This document shows, one piece after another, positions 1-6,886 of a stretch of DNA of 64,000 nucleotides. How positions within the stretch are numbered: position 1 is the stretch's first letter; the number at the start of each line of letters is the position of its first letter. Position numbers and translations under genes: made by a program. Under the pieces are notes generated by a model. It worked only from the letters and a program-made list of their open reading frames with translations, ran no database searches and was not told where the DNA came from. This DNA comes from Flammeovirga sp. SJP92 (GTDB taxonomy: Bacteria; Bacteroidota; Bacteroidia; Cytophagales; Flammeovirgaceae): positions 62,001 to 126,000 of the forward strand of contig NZ_LQAQ01000093.1 of the NCBI RefSeq assembly GCF_001583495.1, in the 5' to 3' direction.

Positions 1-137
1 AAGTTACTTTTTGTCCACATTTCAAGATTTTGACTATAAGCTTCCTGATCAAAATTAACGGTATACAACTCGTTCTTTTCATTACATGAAAACAATAGAA
101 ATGCGAAAGCAAACGTGAGTAATAGTAGGTTTTTCAT
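1..137 (-). CDS. Lipoprotein, N-terminal part only (runs off the window)
   Basis: The reading frame starts at ATG 135-137 on the minus strand and leaves the window at base 1 without a stop. The 45 visible residues begin MKNLLLLTFAFAFLLFSCNE, a lipoprotein signal peptide with lipobox LFSC and the acylated cysteine at residue 18, so the product should be membrane-anchored and exported. The short mature stretch (ELYTVNFDQEAYSQNLEMW) is not enough for me to assign a family. A near-consensus Bacteroidota -7 box (TACCTTTA) lies at 178-185, about 40 bp upstream. The lipoprotein call is firm; the function is unknown. Confidence 0.75.
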   Translation of the reverse strand, partial: MKNLLLLTFAFAFLLFSCNEKNELYTVNFDQEAYSQNLEMWTKSN

Positions 138-177
138 CTTTTTCAAAAGAGTTTAGTTAAGTTTTTAAATGTTTCTG

Positions 178-185
178 TAAAGGTA
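178..185 (-). promoter_or_regulatory. Putative -7 box for the partial lipoprotein gene
   Basis: TACCTTTA on the minus strand is one base off the Bacteroidota -7 consensus TAnnTTTG. It lies 41 bp upstream of the lipoprotein start. No clear -33 TTTG was found. Confidence 0.35.
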
Positions 186-275
186 TATTTATTTCATTGA
201 TAATGATACTTTTCCTATCAATTTGAATACAAAAAAAATCACTACTGTTACTACATTTTATTATTTACAAAGCAT

Positions 276-371
276 AAAAAAAACAGCCCACAAATTGCAG
301 GCTGTATTTCCTCATTTTTAATTGCTAAATATTTTTTCAATGAACTTATGTCCATCTTTTATTCTACATTG
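276..371 (-). ncRNA. Putative small RNA cassette 1 (promoter-like box plus intrinsic terminator)
   Basis: On the minus strand a weak promoter-like box (TACATCTTTG, 378-387) is followed about 90 nt later by a hairpin with stem CAGCC/GGCTG (284-304) and a run of eight T (276-283), a typical intrinsic terminator. The last part before the hairpin (AATATTTAGCAATTAAAAAT) is shared with cassette 2. No long ORF fits; a 16-codon ORF beginning MRKYSLQ runs through the terminator. The small RNA reading is inference from promoter-terminator spacing and repetition. Confidence 0.4.
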
Positions 372-533
372 ATAGCACAAAGATGTACATTACTTTTTAA
401 TTTGAATTCCAAAAAACAACAGATCGTTTTCGAAAAACAACATTCTCATTTAATAATCAGTATTATTCTGGGTATCCATGATATAAGTTTCAAAAAATCA
501 CCTATTACTAGTATCAATAAATTTATATTACAT

Positions 534-706
534 AAAAAAACAGTCTACAAACTGTAGACTGCATTTCCTCATTTTTAATTGCTAAATATTTTTATTGATA
601 TACTATCTTCTATTGACTCCACAAATGTCTGCATAATAATGGAGAAGCGATTTTAAAATTTATCATCTTCATTTCGAAAAACAACACACTTTTTACTGTT
701 GAAGAA
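534..706 (-). ncRNA. Putative small RNA cassette 2 (promoter plus strong terminator)
   Basis: A perfect TAnnTTTG box (TACTTTTG, 713-720, minus strand) is followed by about 170 nt ending in a perfect 8-bp terminator hairpin CAGTCTAC/GTAGACTG (541-561) and seven T (534-540). An internal stem CTCCA/TGGAG is also possible. The 3' region matches cassette 1 almost base for base outside the hairpin, while the terminator stem differs by paired changes. A 14-codon ORF starting MRKCSLQ overlaps the terminator. Confidence 0.45.
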
Positions 707-760
707 CTAAGACAAAAGTATTTAATATTAATTCCCATTTATGGTGAGTACTTAAAAACA

Positions 761-897
761 AAAAAACAGCCTACAAAAAGTAAGCTGTTTTTCCCATTTT
801 TAACTGCGTGTAATCTAATTCCATCTTGAATAGAAATAAATTACGTAGTGACTGTCTGATTCACTAAAGACTTTATTTTACTACTACTATCTTGATT
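761..897 (-). ncRNA. Putative small RNA cassette 3 (promoter plus terminator)
   Basis: The minus strand has a perfect -7 box TACCTTTG (904-911) and, about 110 nt beyond the expected start, a hairpin CAGCTTAC/GTAGGCTG (767-787) followed by T-rich sequence (761-766). The stretch before the hairpin (GCAGTTAAAAATGGGAAA) is a diverged version of the one in cassettes 1 and 2. The transcript would run convergent to nothing and away from the AraC gene, so it is not simply that gene's terminator. Confidence 0.4.
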
Positions 898-976
898 GTG
901 ATACAAAGGTAGTAACATTGACCACAACGCTATATCAAAAAGTGATTAAAAACTAACAGATAATAATTATTAGCAT

Positions 977-1951
977 TTATTCAGGCATTTCCGACCTTAG
1001 TTTTGACGGAGAAATAGAGAACTGTTTTTTAAAACCGTCTGAAAAATGTGCCGAATTACTAAAACCTAAATCCAATGCAATTTCAGTGATCGCATCTTTT
1101 GAATTCACTATCCGATTATAAGCTTCTGCGTATCTTTCTTTCATCACAAATTGATGTATTGGGAGCCCTGTTACCTTTTTAAAGTTTTGCCTCAATTTCG
1201 TTACACTTTGTGCAAACATTTTTGACAACTCTTCAATCTTCGGAGGATTAACAAATTCTTTTTCCAGCAATTTTTTAATCTCCAAAATCACTTCATAATC
1301 ATCATGCAGCAACCCCACTTCTTCCCCATCTTCATTTTCTTTGATAAGCTGAGTAAACAGCAAAGCCAATAATTCTATCGCTTTCGCTATTGACAATACC
1401 TTGTGGCCATAATCTTTGTCTCTTAAAACAAGAATTTCATGAAGGTTTTTCTCCATCAAAGAAGTGATTGGCTTAGCAATCACCCACGGTTCTTTACTTT
1501 TAAAAAGCTGATCCAATTGAGAAAAACGCCCATTGGCAATTTTTTGCCAATCTTCGATCCGCACCCGAATGGCTATCCATCGCACCACTTCTCCTTTCAA
1601 CAGTTTGATTTCAATTGGCGTTTCTGTATTGGACAACAATACGCCATTTTGATGATTTGGACCAACGCTCAGGTTATTTCTTTTTGGTAAATTGAATTCA
1701 GAATTGATGATAAAACGTACCATCAGAAGAGGTGCTGTATTCTGTTCAACTGAAATGATAGTATCTTCTTTGAAGGCAACTTCATTGATTCCTAAAGACA
1801 CTCCAAAAATATCATGATAAAAAGTGGTTGTGATGTTAACATCTTCATGCTCTACTCTCAAATGTTCACCATCCCAATGACCTCCAAATTCATCTGCAAA
1901 ATACTGGTACAATTCAGTGGTCTCGTGTTCTTTTATAGTATATTTCTTCAA
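977..1951 (-). CDS. AraC family transcriptional regulator
   Basis: The 324-residue protein has a C-terminal AraC-type double helix-turn-helix at about residues 225-322, with the typical signatures EELSKMFAQSVTKLRQNFKK and ITEIALDLGFSNSAHFSDGF ahead of FSISPSKLR. The N-terminal 200 residues are a ligand or effector domain I cannot assign further; there is no signal peptide or membrane segment. It is transcribed away from a pair of small membrane-protein genes, and the 77-bp gap between them contains the palindrome at 1968-1983, a plausible autoregulatory or shared operator. What it senses is unknown. Confidence 0.85.
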   Translation of the reverse strand: MKKYTIKEHETTELYQYFADEFGGHWDGEHLRVEHEDVNITTTFYHDIFGVSLGINEVAFKEDTIISVEQNTAPLLMVRFIINSEFNLPKRNNLSVGPNHQNGVLLSNTETPIEIKLLKGEVVRWIAIRVRIEDWQKIANGRFSQLDQLFKSKEPWVIAKPITSLMEKNLHEILVLRDKDYGHKVLSIAKAIELLALLFTQLIKENEDGEEVGLLHDDYEVILEIKKLLEKEFVNPPKIEELSKMFAQSVTKLRQNFKKVTGLPIHQFVMKERYAEAYNRIVNSKDAITEIALDLGFSNSAHFSDGFKKQFSISPSKLRSEMPE

Positions 1952-1967
1952 ATTCTTTTTCCTACAT

Positions 1968-1983
1968 TGTAACTTTTGTTACA
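1968..1983. promoter_or_regulatory. Palindrome in the divergent promoter region of the AraC gene
   Basis: TGTAACTTTTGTTACA is a 6-bp perfect inverted repeat with a 4-bp spacer. It lies 17 bp upstream of the AraC start on one side and 45 bp upstream of the membrane-protein gene on the other, where a regulator could control both. AraC proteins often prefer direct repeats, so a different binder is possible. Confidence 0.35.
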
Positions 1984-2028
1984 CAATATACCATTTCAAA
2001 AGCGTATTTTTACAGAAAAGAAATTCCA

Positions 2029-2220
2029 ATGAAGTTATTACAGACTTACAAATTTCACTTGATCGGCTTACTTGTTGGTGCATTGTTAGGCTACCTTTAT
2101 TACAGTCAAATCGGCTGTTTGAGTGGCACTTGTGCTATCACTTCTAAACCGATCAACAGTACGCTATACGGAAGCGTAATGGGTATTTTGATCATTGATT
2201 TATTTAAAAAGAAAAAATGA
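2029..2220 (+). CDS. Small membrane protein, DUF6132-like
   Basis: This 63-residue protein has two hydrophobic segments (about residues 11-26 and 45-57) separated by a short loop with the motif GCLSGTCAITSKP, then a lysine tail. The two-cysteine loop with ITSKP is what I associate with the DUF6132 family of small inner-membrane proteins of unknown function in Bacteroidota. Its stop overlaps the start of the next gene by 4 bp (ATGA), so the two are translationally coupled and probably work together. Function is unknown. Confidence 0.7.
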   Translation: MKLLQTYKFHLIGLLVGALLGYLYYSQIGCLSGTCAITSKPINSTLYGSVMGILIIDLFKKKK

Positions 2221-2432
2221 ATATTAAATCTTTAAAACATAATTGGCCAATTACGAGGATATTATGGTTAGTGCTAGGTGTGGCGATTCTTATACCATCA
2301 ATAATGGATAAAGACATTGTTGGGATAGTAATAGGTGCATTTCTGAGTATTGTTATGGGTATAATGAAAGTAGGTTGCAGATCTGCAAAAAGCTGTTGTG
2401 ATGGTGGAAGTGATAGTTGTGGGTGTAGCTAA
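2217..2432 (+). CDS. Small membrane protein with cysteine-rich tail (DUF2892/YgaP-like)
   Basis: This 71-residue protein has two transmembrane helices (about residues 13-29 and 32-49) followed by a short tail containing CRSAKSCCDGGSDSCGCS, with five cysteines in the last 18 residues. The layout resembles the DUF2892 membrane module found with rhodanese and sulfur-handling proteins; the cysteine tail suggests metal or thiol chemistry, which is inference. It overlaps the preceding DUF6132-like gene by 4 bp and converges with the SDR gene, whose stop overlaps its own by 4 bp. Confidence 0.65.
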   Translation: MNIKSLKHNWPITRILWLVLGVAILIPSIMDKDIVGIVIGAFLSIVMGIMKVGCRSAKSCCDGGSDSCGCS

Positions 2433-3277
2433 AAATCGCTTACTTTTTGATTAAAAAAATCTTCTAAATGTTGTTCTCCATATTGGTCCGCTATAATATC
2501 AAACGCCATCAATGTGAGGAAAAATTCAATGGGACCATATACTTTAGAAGAAGTAAAAGTTCTTATAACAACAATGATCATTCTTCGAATCCAATCTGGA
2601 AGATGGACAATTTTCACTTTTTTGTTCCAAGCTTTTAAAGCCAAAGCTGACAATTCATTTTGAGTAAAAATATCAGGACCACCAACTACTACTTCCTTTT
2701 CATTGGTATCCATTTTATCCACACATACTTTGGCCAAATCTTGACCATGAATAGGATTGAGTTTGAAATTTCCATTCCCAAACAGATAAACCGTTCCTCC
2801 TTTGGCCATTTCTAAGAAATCAGTCATATCTGAGAAAAAACCGTTGGGACGCATGATAGTGTAATCTAAACCAGAGCTTTTCAAAGCATCTACAAATTTC
2901 TCTTTGGCTTCAAAAATTTTCAAGAAACGAAGTTGATCTCCGCCAATCGCTGAAACATACAAAAAGGATTTCACATGAGTTTGTTTCGCTTCATTTAGCA
3001 AATTCATATTTCCCTGAAAATCTACATCCATATACGTCATTCCATCTTTCTGACGAGTGATACCAATAGTAGAAAATACCCAATCGATATTATCTGTAAT
3101 ACCTTGTAGAGATTTAGGTTGAGTAACTTCACCTATAAAAAAGTCATCGATTCCATTAAACAGCTCTTTTTGATGCTCTTTTCGGATTAAAACTCTAACC
3201 TTGTGATCTCTTTTTTGGAGCTCTTTCACTAAGTATTGACCTAAATACCCAGTGGCTCCTGCGACTAAAACATTCAT
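2429..3277 (-). CDS. NAD(P)H-binding SDR family protein (NmrA/NDUFA9-like)
   Basis: The 282-residue protein starts with a Rossmann fold (MNVLVAGATGYLGQYLVKEL), and GATGYLGQ is the dinucleotide-binding glycine motif of atypical SDRs. The middle carries YVSAIGGDQ where extended SDRs have their YxxxK region, followed by the typical RPNGFFSDM stretch. Such proteins act as NAD(P)H-dependent reductases or redox sensors; no substrate can be named. A -7 box (3305-3312) and an Fnr-like palindrome (3334-3349) lie upstream. The palindrome overlaps the stop codon of the adjacent Crp/Fnr regulator gene, so that regulator probably controls this one. Confidence 0.8.
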   Translation of the reverse strand: MNVLVAGATGYLGQYLVKELQKRDHKVRVLIRKEHQKELFNGIDDFFIGEVTQPKSLQGITDNIDWVFSTIGITRQKDGMTYMDVDFQGNMNLLNEAKQTHVKSFLYVSAIGGDQLRFLKIFEAKEKFVDALKSSGLDYTIMRPNGFFSDMTDFLEMAKGGTVYLFGNGNFKLNPIHGQDLAKVCVDKMDTNEKEVVVGGPDIFTQNELSALALKAWNKKVKIVHLPDWIRRMIIVVIRTFTSSKVYGPIEFFLTLMAFDIIADQYGEQHLEDFFNQKVSDF

Positions 3278-3304
3278 GATTTAAGTTGTTTTTTTTTGAT
3301 ATTC

Positions 3305-3312
3305 CAAAGGTA
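3305..3312 (-). promoter_or_regulatory. -7 promoter box of the SDR gene
   Basis: TACCTTTG on the minus strand matches the Bacteroidota -7 consensus TAnnTTTG. It is 28 bp upstream of the SDR start codon, giving a short leader of about 20 nt. Confidence 0.55.
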
Positions 3313-3333
3313 ATACCTCACTTTATGAATGCT

Positions 3334-3349
3334 CTTGACGATCGTCAAG
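3334..3349. promoter_or_regulatory. Fnr/Crp-like operator, perfect 16-bp palindrome
   Basis: CTTGACGATCGTCAAG is a perfect palindrome whose core TTGAC-N4-GTCAA resembles the Fnr box TTGAT-N4-ATCAA. Its centre is about 33 bp upstream of the -7 box, close to the -41.5 position used by class II Crp/Fnr activators. It overlaps the 3' end of the neighbouring Crp/Fnr gene. Confidence 0.55.
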
Positions 3350-3926
3350 AATGCTCCTTCCTGTAAATTCTTGCTTTTATTCTGCTCAATGTTTCTGGTG
3401 ATACACCTAAAAAGGAAGCGATATATTGTTGCGGGACTCTTTGAACTAAGTCGCCTTTGGTTTTCAACAAGTCTTGATAGCGCTCTTCTGCGGATTTTGT
3501 GATAAAAGAAGCCAATACTTTTTGATAAGTGATCAACTCATTTTCTGTTGCCACCCTGGCTATAATTTCTAGTTTTGGAAAGACGTCAATTAGTTTTTCA
3601 ATATTCGTTTTCGTAAAAATATAAATTTCAGAATCTTCTAAAACCTGATAATTTTCTATAGCAGGAACATTATAAGTATAGCTTTCTCCTGCACAAATAA
3701 ACTGTCCTTCTGTATAAAAGAAAGCTGTTTTGTCATTTCCATCAACATTATAAAACAGCCTTACACAACCTTTGGTCACAAAATAGATTTCATCAGAAAT
3801 TTTTCCTTCTGTAAAAATCATTTCCCCTTTAGCATAAGTTCTTTTGAAAATTGCCTGTTCTAATGTTTTCTGCTCTGATGAAGTGAGAGAAGTATAAGTT
3901 TGTAATTGATTTAGTAACTGTTCCAT
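3345..3926 (-). CDS. Crp/Fnr family transcriptional regulator
   Basis: The 193-residue protein has an N-terminal cyclic-nucleotide-binding-type beta barrel (about residues 20-110, with the motif AKGEMIFTEGKISDEIYFV) and a C-terminal winged helix (about 135-190) with recognition region PQQYIASFLGVSPETLSRI. No cysteine cluster for an Fe-S centre is visible at the N terminus, so it is not a classical oxygen-sensing Fnr. It sits directly upstream, on the same strand, of the SDR gene, and the Fnr-like box at 3334-3349 lies between them. That gene is the best candidate target. Confidence 0.85.
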   Translation of the reverse strand: MEQLLNQLQTYTSLTSSEQKTLEQAIFKRTYAKGEMIFTEGKISDEIYFVTKGCVRLFYNVDGNDKTAFFYTEGQFICAGESYTYNVPAIENYQVLEDSEIYIFTKTNIEKLIDVFPKLEIIARVATENELITYQKVLASFITKSAEERYQDLLKTKGDLVQRVPQQYIASFLGVSPETLSRIKARIYRKEHS

Positions 3927-3969
3927 ATCTTACTTTTAATGAAAATAAGGTACAACAACAATTTCACAC

Positions 3970-4006
3970 AAAAAAAGAGCAACAATAAATTTCTTTATCA
4001 TTGCCC
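3970..4006 (-). terminator. Intrinsic terminator of the small lipoprotein gene
   Basis: On the minus strand a 13-bp stem (3977-4006, including four G-T pairs; GGGCAATGATAAA with TTTATTGTTGCTC) is followed by a run of T (3970-3976). Confidence 0.65.
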
Positions 4007-4040
4007 TTCTAAGCTATATATTTGATATCTGAATGACAGA

Positions 4041-4211
4041 TTAATTGTTATCTTCTTCAATTGGATTTTCTGGAAGCGGAACACCAAAACCTGGGTCTAC
4101 TTCCTCATAAACTGGGTGTTCTGGTTTAGGATCAATTGGTTCAATATCGTTACTTTCAGAACATGAGAACATAAACATCGCTAAAACTGCAGGTATAATA
4201 AACTTTTTCAT
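4041..4211 (-). CDS. Small lipoprotein, 56 residues
   Basis: This short gene starts at ATG 4209-4211 and ends with TAA. The N terminus MKKFIIPAVLAMFMFSCSES is a lipoprotein signal with lipobox MFSC, cysteine at residue 17. The mature part is proline- and acid-rich (IEPIDPKPEHPVYEEVDPG) and without cysteine. A strong terminator 35 bp beyond the stop (3970-4006) supports an independent gene. I do not recognise a family; similar proline/acid-rich small lipoproteins are common in Bacteroidota but uncharacterised. Confidence 0.65.
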   Translation of the reverse strand: MKKFIIPAVLAMFMFSCSESNDIEPIDPKPEHPVYEEVDPGFGVPLPENPIEEDNN

Positions 4212-4445
4212 AATAGTATATTTGTTTTAATGTAGACAATAATAATTTGTAGTAACTCTCTCTTTTTAAATCACTTGTAAGAGTTGTTACAGTATATAAA
4301 AACGCCTTTCTCACCGCTTCGATTTCCCAAAAAAGGTCAAAAAGTATCCCAAAAAGACCAAACCTGTTTTTATCTCATTTCTCAGTCCATTTTCAAAACC
4401 TTTACTGTTTAGAACTATTTAGTTTCAAGCATTTACACTGTTGTG

Positions 4446-4453
4446 TATCTTTG
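4446..4453 (+). promoter_or_regulatory. -7 promoter box of the aminotransferase gene
   Basis: TATCTTTG matches TAnnTTTG, with a TTTC about 20 bp upstream in the -33 position. It lies 17 bp before the start codon. Confidence 0.5.
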
Positions 4454-4469
4454 TGAAAAATAGAACTAC

Positions 4470-5675
4470 ATGGATATTTCAAATAAATCGAATAAAGATA
4501 TATTCTTTGAACATCAGGCACAGACTTCTCCTTATCCATTAGGGATTGAGGTGGATTATGCCAAAGGTGTTTATTTATATGATAAAGAAGGGAAGTCGTA
4601 TATGGACTTGATTTCGGGGATTGCAGTCAACAACTTGGGGCATGGTCATCCAAAATTGATTAAAGCGATCAAGGAACAAGTAGACAAATACTTATTTGTA
4701 ATGGTATATGGCGAGATGGTACAGAAACCTCAGATTGAGCTGACTAAAAGCCTTTTGTCTGTTTTACCAGATCAACTCAACAGTACCTACTTTGTCAATT
4801 CGGGAACGGAGGCCAATGAAGCAGCATTAAAATTAGCTAAAAGATATACGGGAAGAACGGAATTATTGAGTTTCAATAGATCTTACCATGGCAATACGCA
4901 CGGTTCATTGAGTGTTTCTGGAAATGAGGTGAAGAAGAATGCGTTCCGTCCACTTTTGCCAGATGTTCGCTTTATTAATTTTAATGTAAAAGAAGACCTA
5001 CAATATATTACAGAGAAAACGGCAGGTGTCATCGTTGAACCTATCCAAGGGGATGCTGGTGTTCGTATTCCTGATATTGAATACATGCAGGCTCTTCGTG
5101 ATCGATGTACTGAAGTAGGTGCTCAATTGATTTTTGATGAGATCCAAACAGGTTTCGGCAGAACGGGTAAGTTCTTTGCCTTCGAACACTTTGGCGTTGT
5201 TCCAGATATTTTGACTATCGCGAAAGGAATGGCTGGTGGAATGGCCATGGGTTGTTTTGTTTCTTCTGCTGAAAAAATGAAAGTCCTATCACATGATCCT
5301 ATTTTAGGTCACATTACTACTTTCGGTGGTCATCCGGTTTGTTGTGCGGCATCTAATGCGGTGATTAATATTCTAAAGGAAGAAAAGATCATTGAAGACG
5401 TTGATCGTAAAGGACAAATCATTGAAGATCGATTGAAATCACATCCAGCGGTAAAAGAAATTCGTCGTAAGGGTTTGATGTTTGCCATCGATATGGAAAG
5501 TTTTGAGTTAGTCAATAATGTAGTGACCACTTGTATTGAAAAAGGAGTGATCACGTATTGGTTCCTTTCTACCCCTTATGCTTTTAGAATTGCTCCTCCA
5601 TTGACCATCACCGATGAAGAAATTCATAAGGCGTGTGATACGATTTTGGAAGCGATTGATGTGCATTATTCGTAA
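4470..5675 (+). CDS. Class III PLP-dependent aminotransferase (acetylornithine aminotransferase-like)
   Basis: The 401-residue cytosolic enzyme matches the usual class III length. It shows the substrate-phosphate motif NSGTEANEAALKLAKRYTGR (about 111-130), the cofactor aspartate motif IFDEIQTGFGRTG (about 222-234), and the Schiff-base lysine in LTIAKGMAGG (Lys252). The reaction is transfer of an amino group to 2-oxoglutarate, with PLP. Sequence layout is closest to acetylornithine/ornithine or 4-aminobutyrate aminotransferases, and Bacteroidota often annotate such stand-alone copies as aspartate aminotransferase family; the donor cannot be fixed from sequence alone. It is transcribed alone, with its own promoter and palindromic repeats downstream. 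Confidence 0.85.
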   Translation: MDISNKSNKDIFFEHQAQTSPYPLGIEVDYAKGVYLYDKEGKSYMDLISGIAVNNLGHGHPKLIKAIKEQVDKYLFVMVYGEMVQKPQIELTKSLLSVLPDQLNSTYFVNSGTEANEAALKLAKRYTGRTELLSFNRSYHGNTHGSLSVSGNEVKKNAFRPLLPDVRFINFNVKEDLQYITEKTAGVIVEPIQGDAGVRIPDIEYMQALRDRCTEVGAQLIFDEIQTGFGRTGKFFAFEHFGVVPDILTIAKGMAGGMAMGCFVSSAEKMKVLSHDPILGHITTFGGHPVCCAASNAVINILKEEKIIEDVDRKGQIIEDRLKSHPAVKEIRRKGLMFAIDMESFELVNNVVTTCIEKGVITYWFLSTPYAFRIAPPLTITDEEIHKACDTILEAIDVHYS

Positions 5676-5693
5676 ATAACCAGGTGTTTTTTG

Positions 5694-5911
5694 GTGGTTC
5701 AGCGGGGCACGTAGGGGCAGACCTATGTGTCTGCCCGCTGTAGGTTTAGTTTTATATATAGTGTATATAATATGTTTTCTCGTGGTTCGGCGGGCAGACA
5801 TGTAGGGGCAGACCTATGTGTCTGCCCACTGTGGGTTTACGTTTTATATATAAATGTATATAATATGTTTTCTGGTGGTTCAGCGGGCAGACACGCAGGT
5901 CTGCCCCTACA
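5694..5911. repeat. Tandem palindromic repeat, family C (about 2.4 units of roughly 91 bp)
   Basis: Two full units and one partial unit each carry the perfect hairpin GGGCAGAC-CTATGT-GTCTGCCC, next to a TGGTTC(A/G)GCGGG edge and an AT-rich spacer containing TATATATA. A single related element with a compensated stem (GGGCGGTC/GACCGCCC) is at 34541-34585. The block separates the convergent aminotransferase and nucleotidase genes and may also help end transcription. Confidence 0.7.
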
Positions 5912-6593
5912 GGTGATTCAATATTTCATCTAATTTCCTGACCTCAACGTCTGCTTCTGATTCACCGTTTCCAAAATAAATCGTTTTTAGACCGAAATCT
6001 TTCGCACCTTTTATATCCGTCACTGGATTATCCCCTATCATCACTGATTCTTCTTTTGAGGCACCTGCTTGGTCTAAGGCATATTGGAAAATTGCAGGGA
6101 ATGGCTTTTTGGCTCCGCATGACTCTGAAGTCACGACTACCTCAAAGTACTTACCCAAACCTGTAGAGGATAATTTGATGGCTTGTGTTTTATCAAAGCC
6201 ATTGGTGATAATATGTAATGCATATTTCTCTTTTAATGCTTCTAATAAAGGTATCGTCCCTTCCATCAGATGGGGTTTTGTAGGGCAGATTTCTAAATAT
6301 TCATCACCGATATTGGGTGGGCAGTGTTTTACATCGATACCTAATTTTTCAAATACCATAGGGAATCTTCTTAATCGGATATCCTCTTTGGTGACTTTAT
6401 CAAAATTATAAAGGGCCCATAATTCGTGATTCGTCGTTTTATAGGCTACTAAATACTCTTCTACAGAAGTACCCAGTTTTCCGATTTCATATTTTTCAAA
6501 TAATGCGATTAAGGTCTCTTCCGAGTTCTTTTCAAAGTCCCAAAGGGTGTGATCTAAATCGAAGAATATATGTTTGATCTGTTCTTTATTCAT
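5907..6593 (-). CDS. yjjG: YjjG family pyrimidine nucleotidase (HAD superfamily)
   Basis: The 228-residue HAD hydrolase has motif I FFDLDHTLWDF (about residues 10-20), a helical cap, motif II HIITNGFDKT, the conserved lysine in CGAKKPFP and motif IV MIGDNPVTDIKGA. DLDHTLWDF with this cap is typical of the YjjG family, which dephosphorylates non-canonical pyrimidine nucleotides and acts in nucleotide-pool cleaning. It is cytosolic and has no signal. The C terminus ends inside the last family C repeat unit, so the final few codons come from repeat sequence. Confidence 0.8.
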   Translation of the reverse strand: MNKEQIKHIFFDLDHTLWDFEKNSEETLIALFEKYEIGKLGTSVEEYLVAYKTTNHELWALYNFDKVTKEDIRLRRFPMVFEKLGIDVKHCPPNIGDEYLEICPTKPHLMEGTIPLLEALKEKYALHIITNGFDKTQAIKLSSTGLGKYFEVVVTSESCGAKKPFPAIFQYALDQAGASKEESVMIGDNPVTDIKGAKDFGLKTIYFGNGESEADVEVRKLDEILNHL

Positions 6594-6831
6594 TGCTATA
6601 TATTAAGGTGTAGACTTTCAATAAAGCATTAATTATGCAGTTTTGTTCTACTTTACGATTAAATATCTTAAATAATTTGATGATTTTAATCTATGAAATG
6701 AATTTCAGAATGTTTGGTTTAACGACAATTTTGAGGGTTTTCTAAGAATTTTTAACAATAGAATTTTAAAATGACCTAATTTAATTTCTTTTAGTGTTAT
6801 TTGAACACTAATTTTTTAACTACACTTTTAT

Positions 6832-6839
6832 TACCTTTG
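6832..6839 (+). promoter_or_regulatory. -7 promoter box of the E2 gene
   Basis: TACCTTTG is a perfect TAnnTTTG match 47 bp upstream of the start codon. The rest of the gap from 6594 is AT-rich and shows no other feature. Confidence 0.55.
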
Positions 6840-6886
6840 CACAAAATCATTGTTTTCAAGAAAGACACAAGATCAACTAAATATAT

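Noticed and set aside
5727-5933. 68-codon plus-strand frame in the family C repeats
   Set aside because: It is made of repeat units only and overlaps the end of the nucleotidase gene.
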